Assembly (NCBI RefSeq): GCF_030381805.1
Contig: NZ_JAUDRH010000009.1
Span: forward strand, 260,503-324,502
DNA length: 64,000 nt
DNA from: Chlorogloeopsis sp. ULAP01
GTDB taxonomy: Bacteria > Cyanobacteriota > Cyanobacteriia > Cyanobacteriales > Nostocaceae
Reading direction: 5' to 3'
Of the stretch, positions 1 to 8,515 are shown one piece after another. Position 1 is the stretch's first letter, and each line of letters begins with the position of its first letter. Under the pieces are notes generated by a model. The model had not been told where the DNA came from and searched no databases. It saw only the letters and a list, made by a program, of their open reading frames with translations. The translations under genes were made by a program, and so were the position numbers.

Positions 1-74
1 GTACTAATTCCATAAGTTAAGAAAATGCCAAGTGGGGGTAAGAAGAAACCGAGGACATAACGAAGTAATTTCAT
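1..74 (-). CDS. YqaE/Pmp3 family membrane protein (N-terminal part, runs off the window)
   Basis: Reading leftward from the ATG at position 74, the first 24 codons give a protein starting MKLLRYVLGFFLPPLGIFLT. This matches the first membrane segment of the tiny (50-60 residue) YqaE/Pmp3 (UPF0057) proteins, including their FLPPLG(V/I)FL motif. The family is linked to salt, cold and membrane-potential stress. The second hydrophobic segment and the stop lie beyond base 1. No strong ribosome binding site is visible. The family call rests on one motif in a partial gene, but the motif is distinctive. Confidence 0.7.
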   Translation of the reverse strand, partial: MKLLRYVLGFFLPPLGIFLTYGIS

Positions 75-256
75 GGTATTTCTGTTGCTAGTTGTTTAAA
101 TTACTTGAGTTCTTTTTTCTATTTTCGGAAATCAACTGAAGTGCTAACTCCATCTCAAGAATTAGTTCGCTTCTATTTTTTGGCTTAATCTATACAACTT
201 GATTTTTTTCTGTCACAGACGCGGGCGATCGCGTCTATTTTGTTATCAGTTGATAG

Positions 257-655
257 CTAGCTAGAAGGTAATTCAGCTTTAGGTTTTGTAGCGTCACCGC
301 TCTTTAGAAGATTCTTTTCAGCGAAGTAATTGTTGATAAAAGTACTAGACAAAGATAGAACTACAGGGCCTAATAGAAAGGCTATAAGTCCATGAACGCT
401 AAATCCAGGCACTAAAGCTGCTACAAGCCAAAAGCAAAGGCCATTAACAACAAGTGAGAATGCTCCAAAGGATAAAAAGTTAAGCGGTAAGGATAAGGTA
501 GATAGAACTGGTTTCACAGAACCATTAACTACGCCAATCACTACTGCTGCAATTAAAGCTGCTGGAAAATTAGCAATATTAACACCGGGAACAACTAAAT
601 CAACAATCAACAAGCTTAAAGCTGTAATTAAGGCAGCTAACAAGTTTCCTGTCAT
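257..655 (-). CDS. Phage holin family IV-like membrane protein
   Basis: A 132-residue protein with four hydrophobic segments (about residues 5-22, 30-47, 55-80 and 90-112) and the layout of the bacterial family called phage holin superfamily IV (PF04020). That family is widespread in bacterial chromosomes and usually has no phage connection; its function is unknown. A GTG at 664 would add three residues. I prefer the ATG at 655 because an AGGTGA-like ribosome binding site lies just upstream. The C-terminus is polar and Lys/Pro-rich. It stands alone, with no phage genes nearby. Confidence 0.75.
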   Translation of the reverse strand: MTGNLLAALITALSLLIVDLVVPGVNIANFPAALIAAVVIGVVNGSVKPVLSTLSLPLNFLSFGAFSLVVNGLCFWLVAALVPGFSVHGLIAFLLGPVVLSLSSTFINNYFAEKNLLKSGDATKPKAELPSS

Positions 656-978
656 CGTTCTCACCTAAAAAACAACAAACATAGTTTTTTAAACTTCTTA
701 GAACTATATTCAGCTATCTAATCAGCTTGAACATCATTACCAAGGTAGATTTTGGTTATGCCATTAGGCTAATAGTTTGGTTATAGAAAATTGACAATTA
801 AAAATTTCATCACCAATATCTAGGTTGAAATGTCACTATTGATGCCCCGAATACGTAAGCTAAATAGAAGTAAGAAATTCAACAAAACCTTGTGAACATT
901 GGGTTTTATTCTTACTCAACTTTACCTAGAGCTTTTTTAATTTTTTCTTTAGTATTCGCTATTTATTAATTAAGATTT
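656..978. other. Intergenic, no gene seen
   Basis: An AT-rich gap between the holin-like gene and the GNAT gene, which are on the same strand. I see no convincing open frame, tRNA-like fold or strong hairpin. It presumably holds the promoter of the holin-like gene. Confidence 0.5.
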
Positions 979-1467
979 TTAGAAATCTTTTTCCATATAG
1001 ACACACGGAATTTGTATACCCGCTCCTAAGGTTAGAAATGTACTTTCAATAACTTGATAACCTAGTGCTTTATAAAAGTTAACAGCATTAGTGGAGGAAA
1101 CAAGCTGAAGTTTGGTAATTTTTCTGGCTACAGCTTCTTTTTCAACTGCATCTACCAGCAAAGAACCTACTCCCCGACGCGTGTAGTTAGGATGAAGGTA
1201 AACTGCACGCACTTCATTTTCTAGTAAAGAAGCAAAACCAAGAATTTCTTCCCCTTTTTCGGCGACAAATAACAACTCGCCCATCTCTTGCATTGCGTAG
1301 CGGTAATTTTCCGGGGAGCGATCGCCTATCCAAGCTTCTATTTCTTTAGCCGTATAATCACGAGTACACAGTACCCGTACCGATGTCAGATGAACGTGAC
1401 AAATAGCTGCTGCATCTTCTAATGTAGCTGGGCGAACTTTTATTTCTTCGAGCAGTTGTTCGCTCAT
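979..1467 (-). CDS. GNAT family N-acetyltransferase
   Basis: A 162-residue single-domain Gcn5-related acetyltransferase. The acetyl-CoA binding loop is RRGVGS at residues 97-102, after the typical beta-strand 4 sequence (VRAVYLHPNY). The C-terminal part has the NAVNFYKALGY signature of the last helix and strand. The acceptor substrate cannot be told from sequence. The start lies 9 bp after the stop of the upstream Uma2-type gene on the same strand, so the two are probably co-transcribed. Confidence 0.85.
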   Translation of the reverse strand: MSEQLLEEIKVRPATLEDAAAICHVHLTSVRVLCTRDYTAKEIEAWIGDRSPENYRYAMQEMGELLFVAEKGEEILGFASLLENEVRAVYLHPNYTRRGVGSLLVDAVEKEAVARKITKLQLVSSTNAVNFYKALGYQVIESTFLTLGAGIQIPCVYMEKDF

Positions 1468-1476
1468 TTTCAGTTG

Positions 1477-2121
1477 TTAGTGTTGTATTTGTTCCCTTAT
1501 CCAGAGGCGAAAAACTTTGAGGGTTGCGTTTCTGCCAGCAATTCTACTTTGCTCAAGATATTGGGGAATCACTTTAATTAATGGGAAGTTGGGAAAATTT
1601 AGGCTTTCCTGCGACTCTACATAGCGCCCATCTTGCAGTAGATTGATTTGGAGCTTGCCTTTGTCAAACCGCCAAAGCTCTGGAACTTTGAGCGCTTCAT
1701 AAATATTAGGATGAGTTCGGAAGGTGACATCAACTTCTAGTGCTAAGTCAGGAGGAGGATCTACAGTTAAATCTAGTCGTTTCTTGCCGCGAATCCTCGC
1801 TTCGTTTTTTATATAGAAACACTGATCTGGTTCTATACCTTGAACCATTGCTTGATTTTTAAATGTTGTAGAACCAAGGCTGATAAATTCAAGATTTAGC
1901 TCTTCCAGTAAAGCCTTGAGTAAGTCACCAATAATTTCTTTATCATATTCATGCTCTGGCAGTGGTGTCATAATCTCTAGTATTCTTCTGTCATAAGCAA
2001 TTCGTGTTGCACGGTGTTCTCCTAAATCCTCTAGAATAGTTTCAAATTCCTGCCAGTTTACATCTTGTAGCAGTACTCGTTGCCCTGGTGGAACTTGGAT
2101 ACGCTTTAACTCCAACAACAT
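1477..2121 (-). CDS. Uma2 family endonuclease-like protein (DUF820)
   Basis: A 214-residue member of the Uma2/DUF820 family, a PD-(D/E)XK-fold group expanded in cyanobacteria. Family hallmarks are PDLALEVD at residues 124-131, which holds the catalytic-type acidic residues, and VPELWRFD at 146-153. Uma2 proteins are often considered restriction-like or transposon-derived, but their biological role is not established. It is followed after 9 bp by the GNAT gene. No partner methylase or toxin-antitoxin pair is visible. Confidence 0.85.
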   Translation of the reverse strand: MLLELKRIQVPPGQRVLLQDVNWQEFETILEDLGEHRATRIAYDRRILEIMTPLPEHEYDKEIIGDLLKALLEELNLEFISLGSTTFKNQAMVQGIEPDQCFYIKNEARIRGKKRLDLTVDPPPDLALEVDVTFRTHPNIYEALKVPELWRFDKGKLQINLLQDGRYVESQESLNFPNFPLIKVIPQYLEQSRIAGRNATLKVFRLWIREQIQH

Positions 2122-2206
2122 TTCTCCACTCCTAGCAGTGCGAACATAGATTTAGCTTACTTTGGAAAAGTCTGTACAGGCAGAATAATCTGTTTTAATG
2201 GTGTTC

Positions 2207-2241
2207 AGATCCCGGACTTCTTTAAGAAAAGTCGGGGATCT
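2207..2241. repeat. Dispersed hairpin repeat, copy 1
   Basis: An inverted repeat whose arms read AGATCCCGGACTT and AAGTCGGGGATCT around a short A/T loop. A close relative lies at 21771-21801, after another gene. Both are in gaps and would form strong hairpins in RNA from either strand. They look like members of a dispersed palindromic family rather than gene-specific terminators. Confidence 0.7.
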
Positions 2242-2358
2242 CTCTCATATGGGCGCAGAACATAAAATCAAAGGATAGGTTATTGTTAGTCCCCACTTTC
2301 CAGACCAAATTAAGCTAAAATTCAAGCAGTGCAAGCATTTTAGCTTTTTATCTACTCC

Positions 2359-3099
2359 ATGCTTGAAACCCTGCAAACCCAACTTTATCAACTAGAGCAA
2401 TTCGCCAACTCCCTTGTCTCTAGCCAGCTGACACATCTGAGTTTATTTAGTATTGGCATCATTTTTGTCGCGGGATTGCTTACCAGTCTCACGCCTTGTA
2501 TGCTTTCCATGCTGCCAATTACTATTGGCTACATTGGTGGTTATGAAGCAAAAAGCCGCTTACAAGCAGCAGCCCAATCAACTTGGTTTGCTTTAGGATT
2601 AGCAACTACACTGGCAACTCTGGGAGTTGTAGCAGCTGTAGTCGGAAAAGTGTATGGGCAAATAGGAATTGGTTTGCCGATTATTGTCAGTATATTAGCA
2701 ATTCTCATGGGGCTAAATCTATTAGAAGCATTGCCTTTGCAGTTGCCCTCTTTTGGAGGTACAGATTGGATTTCTCAAGAATTGCCTCAAGGAGTAAGAG
2801 CATATGTAATTGGCTTGAGTTTTGGTTTAGTTGCCTCACCTTGTAGCACACCTGTTTTAGCCAGCTTGTTAGGTTGGGTTGCGAATACACAAGACTTAAT
2901 TTTGGGTGCTATTCTGCTAATTTCCTATGCAGCAGGTTATGTAGCCCCATTAATTTTGGCAGGTACGTTTACTGCCTCTATTAAAAAGTTACTAGAAATG
3001 CGACGTTGGTCTGGTTGGATTAACCCAGTTAGTGGAATACTTTTGGTGGGATTTGGTGTTTTTTCTCTAATTTCACGAATTCCCTTGAGCGGATTTTAA
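2359..3099 (+). CDS. ccdA: CcdA-type thiol:disulfide transport protein (cytochrome c biogenesis, DsbD core)
   Basis: A 246-residue polytopic membrane protein with about six hydrophobic segments. It carries the paired-cysteine motifs of the CcdA/DsbD-beta family: LTPCMLSMLP with Cys47 and VASPCSTP with Cys162. CcdA passes electrons across the thylakoid or plasma membrane so that apocytochrome c cysteines can be kept reduced for haem attachment. The next gene, 123 bp downstream on the same strand, is Ccs1, its partner in system II cytochrome c maturation. The first about 30 residues are less hydrophobic. Confidence 0.9.
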   Translation: MLETLQTQLYQLEQFANSLVSSQLTHLSLFSIGIIFVAGLLTSLTPCMLSMLPITIGYIGGYEAKSRLQAAAQSTWFALGLATTLATLGVVAAVVGKVYGQIGIGLPIIVSILAILMGLNLLEALPLQLPSFGGTDWISQELPQGVRAYVIGLSFGLVASPCSTPVLASLLGWVANTQDLILGAILLISYAAGYVAPLILAGTFTASIKKLLEMRRWSGWINPVSGILLVGFGVFSLISRIPLSGF

Positions 3100-3222
3100 A
3101 ACTAGTTAAGTAGATAGTGGATAGTAGTTAATAGGTGAATTCAACAAAATATCTCTATCAAAAACTGATACTTAATGTCAAAGATAGCTACTAACTACTA
3201 ACAATTACTTCTAATAATTAAA

Positions 3223-4626
3223 ATGACTGTAGATAACACAACTTCTGAAAAATCAAATTTGTGGTCAAATATAAATCAATCTTTACGGCAAGACATTTTG
3301 CCTGTACTGACAGATTTACGTCTAGCAATAGTCCTACTTTTAGTTATTGCACTTTTTAGTGTGAGCGGTACTACTATTGAGCAAGGTCAATCACTAGCCT
3401 TTTACCAAGCCAATTATCCAGAACATCCAGCGCTGTTTGGTTTCCTCTCTTGGAAAGTGATTTTAACTCTAGGCTTAGACCACGTATACCGTACTTGGTG
3501 GTTTTTAGCTCTACTCATATTTTTTGGTACTAGCTTAACTGCTTGTACCTTTACACGTCAGTTACCAGCTTTAAAAGCTGCCCGCCGCTGGAAATTTTAC
3601 GACCAATCCCGGCAATTTACAAAACTCGCATTGAGTGCAGAACTGGAAATAGATACACAAAAAAACTCTCTACAAAATCTCACTCAAATATTACACAATC
3701 GGCGCTACAAAGTATTTCAAGAACAAGATAAAAATAATGTTCTGTATGCCCGCAAAGGAATAGTTGGACGCATCGGCCCTATTATCGTGCATATCGGTAT
3801 TGTGGTAATTCTATTTGGGTCAATTTTGGGAGCTATGACTGGGTTTATGGCCCAAGAAATGATTCCCAGTGGCAATACTTTTCAAGTAAAAAATATTGTT
3901 GATGCTGGCCCTTGGGCAGCAACACAAATTACTAAAGATTGGACTTTGCGTGTCAATCGTTTTTGGATTGATTATACATCTACTGGTAATATTGACCAGT
4001 TTTATTCAGATTTATCGGTTTTGAATAGTCAAGGAGAGGAAGTAGATCGCAAGACGATTTTTGTCAATCAACCCCTGCGCTATCGTGGTGTAACTTTTTA
4101 TCAAACAGATTGGGGACTTGCTGCTGTGCGGGTGCGCGTCAATAAAAGTCCTATTTTTCAACTGCCAATGGCGCAATTGAACACCAACGGAAATGGGCGT
4201 ATTTGGGGAACCTGGATTCCAACCAAACCAGACTTAAGTGAAGGTGTCTCGCTACTGGCAAAGGACTTGCAAGGAATGGTGCTAATTTACGATGCTACTG
4301 GCAAGTTGATTGATACTGTACGTAGTGGGATGTCTACTCAAGTGAACGGGGTAAAGTTGACTGTTTTAGATGTAGTTGGCAGCACTGGCTTGCAAATTAA
4401 AGCCGATCCGGGAGTACCAATCGTATATGCAGGATTTGCCTTATTAATGCTCGGTGTGGTGATGAGTTACTTCTCTCACTCACAAATTTGGGCTTTGCAA
4501 AAAGATGGACGTCTATATGTGGGTGGTAAAACAAATCGCGCTCAGGTGGCATTTGAACAAGAAGTTTTACAGATTTTGGAGCGTCTAAGTTCCGAGCAGC
4601 AGATTGAGGAAAAAGCGATCGCTTAA
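3223..4626 (+). CDS. ccs1: Ccs1/ResB-type cytochrome c biogenesis protein
   Basis: A 467-residue ResB-family protein. Hydrophobic segments lie at about residues 33-49 and 92-109, near 187-207, and near 400-420 before a soluble C-terminal tail. A large lumenal domain sits between the third and last segments. Ccs1 works with CcsA in system II to deliver haem to apocytochromes such as cytochrome f and c6. The ccdA gene directly upstream supports this; ccsA is not in the window. The ATG follows a weak AATAATTAAA leader. Confidence 0.92.
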   Translation: MTVDNTTSEKSNLWSNINQSLRQDILPVLTDLRLAIVLLLVIALFSVSGTTIEQGQSLAFYQANYPEHPALFGFLSWKVILTLGLDHVYRTWWFLALLIFFGTSLTACTFTRQLPALKAARRWKFYDQSRQFTKLALSAELEIDTQKNSLQNLTQILHNRRYKVFQEQDKNNVLYARKGIVGRIGPIIVHIGIVVILFGSILGAMTGFMAQEMIPSGNTFQVKNIVDAGPWAATQITKDWTLRVNRFWIDYTSTGNIDQFYSDLSVLNSQGEEVDRKTIFVNQPLRYRGVTFYQTDWGLAAVRVRVNKSPIFQLPMAQLNTNGNGRIWGTWIPTKPDLSEGVSLLAKDLQGMVLIYDATGKLIDTVRSGMSTQVNGVKLTVLDVVGSTGLQIKADPGVPIVYAGFALLMLGVVMSYFSHSQIWALQKDGRLYVGGKTNRAQVAFEQEVLQILERLSSEQQIEEKAIA

Positions 4627-4634
4627 TTATGTTC

Positions 4635-4760
4635 CAACGCAGAGGTAACACAGGATAGGGAATAGGGCAATGGGCATGGGGCATAAAGCATAGGGCAATG
4701 CCCAATCACCAGTACCCGATCCCCAATCCCCAATCCCCAATCACCTTTACCCATTCAAGA
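4635..4760. repeat. Heptanucleotide-type short tandem repeats
   Basis: This short gap has runs of near-heptameric units (GGCATAGGG-like, then CCCCAATCCCCAAT-like) typical of the short tandemly repeated repetitive sequences of Nostoc-type genomes. The run ends just before the YciI ribosome binding site. An in-frame ATG at 4698 falls inside this repeat and is unlikely to be a start. Confidence 0.75.
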
Positions 4761-4772
4761 GGATGCCCGCAA

Positions 4773-5039
4773 ATGCCCACTTTCGTGAAGATTGAGGAAG
4801 GCAAAGTTGATAAATCTATTTTTGACCAATACATAGCTGCCCATAAGGCTTACATCAAAGAATTGATAGCCAAAGGACACAAAGCCAAATCTGGTTACTG
4901 GTCTGAGTTAGGAGGTGGGATGATGATATTTGAGGCAGCCTCAATGGACGAAGCAAAGGCGATCGTGGCTCGCGATCCACTGGTAAAAAATGATTGCGTC
5001 AACTATAAGCTATATGAGTGGAAAATTGTAGTTGAATAA
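4773..5039 (+). CDS. YciI family protein
   Basis: An 88-residue protein of the YciI/ferredoxin-like fold (dimeric alpha-beta barrel). It begins MPTFVKIEEGKVDKS and contains the AHKAYIKELIAKGH helix and the SMDEAKAIVARDP segment of that family. YciI-like proteins are small possible enzymes with a His-Asp pair; no substrate is known. I chose the ATG at 4773 because AAGAGG lies 10 bases upstream and the upstream in-frame ATG (4698) is in repeat DNA. Confidence 0.85.
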   Translation: MPTFVKIEEGKVDKSIFDQYIAAHKAYIKELIAKGHKAKSGYWSELGGGMMIFEAASMDEAKAIVARDPLVKNDCVNYKLYEWKIVVE

Positions 5040-5071
5040 CACACTCAAAGTATTTAATGCTATTCTAGTTT

Positions 5072-5173
5072 TAGACCTGGATCTATGCGACTGTAACGCC
5101 CAAACTTTGTCAGGACCGGAAGGTAGCAGCAACACGGGATGCTTACGGTAGGCGTAGTCTCCGGGTCGCCCTA
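5072..5173 (+). ncRNA. ffs: Signal recognition particle RNA (4.5S-type, bacterial small SRP RNA)
   Basis: The universally conserved apical core is present as GTCAGGACCGGAAGGTAGCA followed by GCAACACGGGATG, i.e. the GGAA tetraloop and the symmetric and asymmetric loops bound by Ffh. The ends pair: GACCTGGA near 5074-5081 with TCCGGGTC near 5160-5167, with one G-U. The size, about 100 nt, fits cyanobacterial SRP RNA without an Alu domain. The ends are estimated to within a few bases. It lies only a few bases before the ribosome binding site of the next gene. Confidence 0.93.
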
Positions 5174-5195
5174 TTTTAGGAGCGCAAAAGCTGCA

Positions 5196-5582
5196 ATGCC
5201 TGGTTTTGGAGATATTGTTAAAAAAGCTTTTTATCTCGGTGTTGGGTTGGCTTCTTATGCGGGCGAGAAAGCAGGTGGAACATTAACCGAACTGCGATCG
5301 CAATTCCAAAAAATGGCAGACGAAATGGTTGCACGGGGCGAAATGACTACAGAGGAAGCCCGCCGCTTCGTTGAAGACATGATGAAGCAAGCTCAACAGC
5401 CACCTACATCAGGGACTACGGCTGAAACCACAACTCCCTCTGAACCGCGCCGCATCGAAATTTTAGAGGAAGATGAGCAGCCAACAGCCAAAGCTACCCA
5501 GAGCGATGATAATGTAGACCAATTACGCAAACAAGTTTTAGAACTAGAAGACGAGTTAAAACGTCTGCAACACGATAATTAA
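5196..5582 (+). CDS. Phasin family-like protein with C-terminal coiled coil
   Basis: A 128-residue protein starting MPGFGDIVKKAFYLGVGLAS. A hydrophobic amphipathic N-terminus is followed by a charged helix (about 27-70), a Pro/Thr-rich linker and a C-terminal leucine-heptad segment (about 105-127). This is the layout of cyanobacterial proteins annotated as phasin family. A granule- or membrane-surface role is inference only. The ATG at 5196 is preceded by AGGAG; a longer frame reaching back to 5139 would begin inside the SRP RNA and is rejected. Confidence 0.75.
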   Translation: MPGFGDIVKKAFYLGVGLASYAGEKAGGTLTELRSQFQKMADEMVARGEMTTEEARRFVEDMMKQAQQPPTSGTTAETTTPSEPRRIEILEEDEQPTAKATQSDDNVDQLRKQVLELEDELKRLQHDN

Positions 5583-5595
5583 TTAGAAATTTATC

Positions 5596-5637
5596 AAGGG
5601 TTGGTGTTAGCGTAGCAATGCTAATATCAACCTTTTA
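5596..5637 (+). terminator. Probable intrinsic terminator after the phasin-like gene
   Basis: A long hairpin (5' arm about 5596-5611, 3' arm about 5620-5634, one bulged base and several G-U pairs) ends in TTTT, 14 bases after the stop codon. It would terminate the SRP RNA/phasin transcription unit. Confidence 0.65.
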
Positions 5638-5877
5638 CTTAATGACGTAAAATTTGAGTTGAAACTAAATTCCTCAGGGTGTATTTCGGTGCTTCCAGCC
5701 AAGCAGCACTGAACGTCCACAGATATTTGGTTAGGGCAAATTAGTGTCCTATGGTGTAGTGCTTATGCGCCCATCATCGGGAAAATGAAATGCACATTGT
5801 TTGGGAAGCTTGAGTCATAATCGGGCAAATACATCGGTGTCCTCTTTTTGGAAATAGCCTGTAAGGACGTTAATTAT

Positions 5878-6261
5878 ATGGAAAACTGGCAAAAGGATTT
5901 TTGGGAAGTGGTACAAACAGTGGCTGATGAGGTAGAACGTTTCTTCCTGGGGATGAGTGAAATGGTAGACACTGTTTTTGAAATTACAGAAGAAATTACC
6001 GAACAATTACAAAATACAATTGCCACTGAACTTGACCAGTATGTACAGGACTTATACTGGGAACTCGAAGATGTGGCAGGAGATGATTTAGATGCAGCTT
6101 TCCCTTACCCAGTTGAACCTTCAGCAACACAAAATTCAGCTTGCATTGGTTGTCGTCATTACCACGGTCAAGCTTACGGTGGTAACTTATTAGTATGTGC
6201 AATGCATCCCTATGGGTGGGATGATGAGAACTGCCCAGACTGGGAAGCGGAAGATTTTTAA
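5878..6261 (+). CDS. Conserved hypothetical acidic protein with four-cysteine cluster
   Basis: A 127-residue, strongly acidic protein. Residues 1-65 are amphipathic helix with a Glu-rich face. The C-terminal part has Cys89-x2-Cys92, Cys107 and Cys119 in a short globular stretch with HYHG and NCPDWE, suggesting a metal or Fe-S knuckle. I recognise it as the kind of protein annotated as hypothetical in cyanobacteria, without a function. The ATG at 5878 has AAGGA about 12 bases upstream; an upstream in-frame alternative start at 5848 is less likely. Confidence 0.75.
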   Translation: MENWQKDFWEVVQTVADEVERFFLGMSEMVDTVFEITEEITEQLQNTIATELDQYVQDLYWELEDVAGDDLDAAFPYPVEPSATQNSACIGCRHYHGQAYGGNLLVCAMHPYGWDDENCPDWEAEDF

Positions 6262-6318
6262 GTCCGTCTCAGGGTTTTTGACTAATGACGAATAACCAAT
6301 AATTATTGTGAATTTTTT

Positions 6319-6741
6319 ATGAGTAACTCCTCACTTGAAACAGCATCTCAGCCAAACCAAGAAACAAAGTATGGCGAACGCAATATTGCGGAAGGACAAT
6401 TAATTACCTTTCCCAACCCGCGAGTAGGACGCCGCTATAATATTGACATTACTTTGCCGGAATTTACCTGTAAGTGTCCATTTTCTGGCTATCCTGACTT
6501 TGCCACCATTCACATTACCTATATACCCGATGAAAAAGTGGTGGAATTAAAAGCACTCAAACTTTACATTAACAATTACCGCGATCGCTATATCTCCCAC
6601 GAAGAATCTGCCAACCAAATTTTGGATGACTTTGTCGCCGCTTGCGAACCGCTAGAAGTCACGGTCAAAGCTGATTTTGCACCGCGCGGTAACGTGCATA
6701 CAGTGATTGAAGTGCAACATCTCAAATCAAAGCCTGATTAA
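6319..6741 (+). CDS. queF: NADPH-dependent 7-cyano-7-deazaguanine reductase (preQ1 synthase)
   Basis: A 140-residue short-type (YkvM-like) QueF that reduces preQ0 to preQ1 in queuosine biosynthesis. The catalytic cysteine is Cys53 in EFTCKCPFSGYPDFA, with the conserved Asp60. The nitrile reductase signature appears as ELKALKLY at residues 76-83, and the SHEE glutamates follow. It stands between the acidic Cys-cluster protein and the ThyX-like gene, all on the plus strand. No preQ1 riboswitch is evident in the short leader. Confidence 0.95.
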   Translation: MSNSSLETASQPNQETKYGERNIAEGQLITFPNPRVGRRYNIDITLPEFTCKCPFSGYPDFATIHITYIPDEKVVELKALKLYINNYRDRYISHEESANQILDDFVAACEPLEVTVKADFAPRGNVHTVIEVQHLKSKPD

Positions 6742-6848
6742 AACCAGTTTGTACGCTGTTGCTACTGAAATATCACCACAGCTAGCTGAGATAAATGATG
6801 CGATCGCAGCACTAGTATTGAATATTTGTCAGAACAGAGATAGTAGAA

Positions 6849-8510
6849 ATGACTGATTTTTGGGAAGAATCGCTGACTGAACAGGAGATCTGTTTACTAC
6901 AGCCTTTTGTGACTAATTTGGATCGATCTGTTTTTGGTTTGCGGAATTTGCCAGAAGTAGTCAAAGGTGCATTATTCTCGCGTTATAGCCGTAGTGATAA
7001 AAGTTTACGCCGTATACTTCTAGATGAATTCATCAAAGAAAGCGAAGCCAGTTTTGCTCAGATTGTCGGTGAAGCAGCCAACAATAATGCCGATCAATTA
7101 GTAGCAATTCAACAAGCAGAAGCATTTTATGATCGCGTCTTAATTGGATACGGTGATGACTCTGTGGCGGAACTAGGAGGCGCACATATTGCCTGTGAAG
7201 GAATTAGTAATATTGCAGCCAAAGCTCTTGAAGACAGTCGTTTAGGAATTTCTCCTTTGGAGAAGTCAACAAGATATGTGCCGTTTAATCGCAAAATCAA
7301 CGGGCGCTATCGCTACCATCGAGAATCGTCGATTATAGCATCAAGCCACGCATCAGTTTATGAAGCAACATTAGATCGTTTATTTGATACTTACACTGGA
7401 TTAACTGAGCCTTTGTTAATTTGGGTGCGCTCTTGTACTCCCCAAGATACAACCACCTCTGAACGAGCATACAACAATGCAACCAGAGCTAAAACTTTAG
7501 ACTTGTTGCGCGGTTTGCTGCCAATGGCAACTCTGACTAATGTTGGATTGTTTGGTAACGGGCGAGCCTTGGAATATTTACTAGTCAAGCTTGCTGCCTC
7601 ACCTCATGAGGAAGTTCGCACACTTGGGATTTCTATGCAGCAAGAGCTAGATCATCTCATCCCTTCATTTGTCAAACGTGCAAAAACTGAACGGGGGGCT
7701 AAGGCTGCGCTCTACTTATCAAAAAATAGTCAACGCACAAAACTGCTGGCAGAAAATCTTCTCAAGACGCGAATAGAGACGCGAGATCTCGCGTCTCTAC
7801 ACAAGGAAATTGAGCCTGCACCAACATCCACTGTTCAATTAGTAGAACACGATCCAGATGCTGAGGTAAAGATTATTGCAGCGATTCTTTATTCTCACAC
7901 TGATTTGACCTTTGAGCAACTCAAAGAATACGTCGCTAGTTTATCAACTACAGAAAGAGTAGAGATTATTAGTACCTATGTGGGTGAACGGGAGTCACGC
8001 TTTCATCGTCCCGGACGTGCTTTTGAAGAAACATACTATACATTTGATATTTTAGCCGATTTGGGTGCTTATCGAGATTTACATCGACATCGCGTACTAA
8101 CACAAGAACGTCAAAGCTACTCTGTACATCACGGATATATAGTTCCACCAGAAATAGAAGCAGCAAAACTAACCCAACCCTATCGAGACGCTTTAGAGTT
8201 TGCAGCCGAAACAACTGAGTTGATTAGCAAAGACTTACCAGACGCTGCACAATATGTTGTACCCTTTGCCTATCGAGTGCGCTGGCGGATGAAGATGAAT
8301 CTGCGTGAAGCCTATCATTTTGTGGAATTACGAAGTTCACGACAAGGGCATCCTTCCTATCGGGCGATCGCTCAAGAAATATATCGGCAAATTGCTGCTG
8401 TTCACCCAGCATTGGTAGCTCATATGCATTTTGTAGACATGAATGATTATGCTTTAGAGCGATTAGCAGCAGAACAGCGAATTGATACAAAATTGCAGCA
8501 ACGACAGTAG
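6849..8510 (+). CDS. Double-domain ThyX-like FAD-dependent thymidylate synthase family protein
   Basis: A 553-residue protein, about twice the usual ThyX length, that reads as two ThyX-like halves. The C-terminal half keeps HRHR at residues 412-415 followed by SYSVHHGY, resembling the RHRxxS(x)nS signature that binds dUMP/FAD. The N-terminal half has a related frame (GDDSVAELGGAHIACEGIS, then STRYVPF) but no RHR. Classical ThyX makes dTMP from dUMP using methylene-tetrahydrofolate and FAD. The convergent neighbour dcd supplies dUMP precursors, which fits. A 26-base palindrome is embedded at the linker, around codons 309-317. Whether this protein is the catalytic ThyX or a divergent paralog is not certain. 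Confidence 0.8.
   Translation: MTDFWEESLTEQEICLLQPFVTNLDRSVFGLRNLPEVVKGALFSRYSRSDKSLRRILLDEFIKESEASFAQIVGEAANNNADQLVAIQQAEAFYDRVLIGYGDDSVAELGGAHIACEGISNIAAKALEDSRLGISPLEKSTRYVPFNRKINGRYRYHRESSIIASSHASVYEATLDRLFDTYTGLTEPLLIWVRSCTPQDTTTSERAYNNATRAKTLDLLRGLLPMATLTNVGLFGNGRALEYLLVKLAASPHEEVRTLGISMQQELDHLIPSFVKRAKTERGAKAALYLSKNSQRTKLLAENLLKTRIETRDLASLHKEIEPAPTSTVQLVEHDPDAEVKIIAAILYSHTDLTFEQLKEYVASLSTTERVEIISTYVGERESRFHRPGRAFEETYYTFDILADLGAYRDLHRHRVLTQERQSYSVHHGYIVPPEIEAAKLTQPYRDALEFAAETTELISKDLPDAAQYVVPFAYRVRWRMKMNLREAYHFVELRSSRQGHPSYRAIAQEIYRQIAAVHPALVAHMHFVDMNDYALERLAAEQRIDTKLQQRQ
7774..7799. repeat. Perfect 26-base palindrome inside the ThyX-like gene
   Basis: The arms read TAGAGACGCGAGA and TCTCGCGTCTCTA with no spacer. 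The motif (GTAGAGACGCGA...) recurs in intergenic DNA at about 29060-29086. Here it is in frame and adds about nine residues (IETRDLASL) between the two halves of the protein. Confidence 0.85.
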
Positions 8511-8515
8511 AAAGA

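Noticed and set aside
257..655. Prophage or phage lysis gene
   Set aside because: The family name includes holin, but no other phage gene is near and such proteins are common chromosomal membrane proteins.
4698..4772. N-terminal extension of the YciI protein
   Set aside because: The extra 25 codons lie in CCCAATC-type repeat DNA, and a better start with a ribosome binding site is at 4773.
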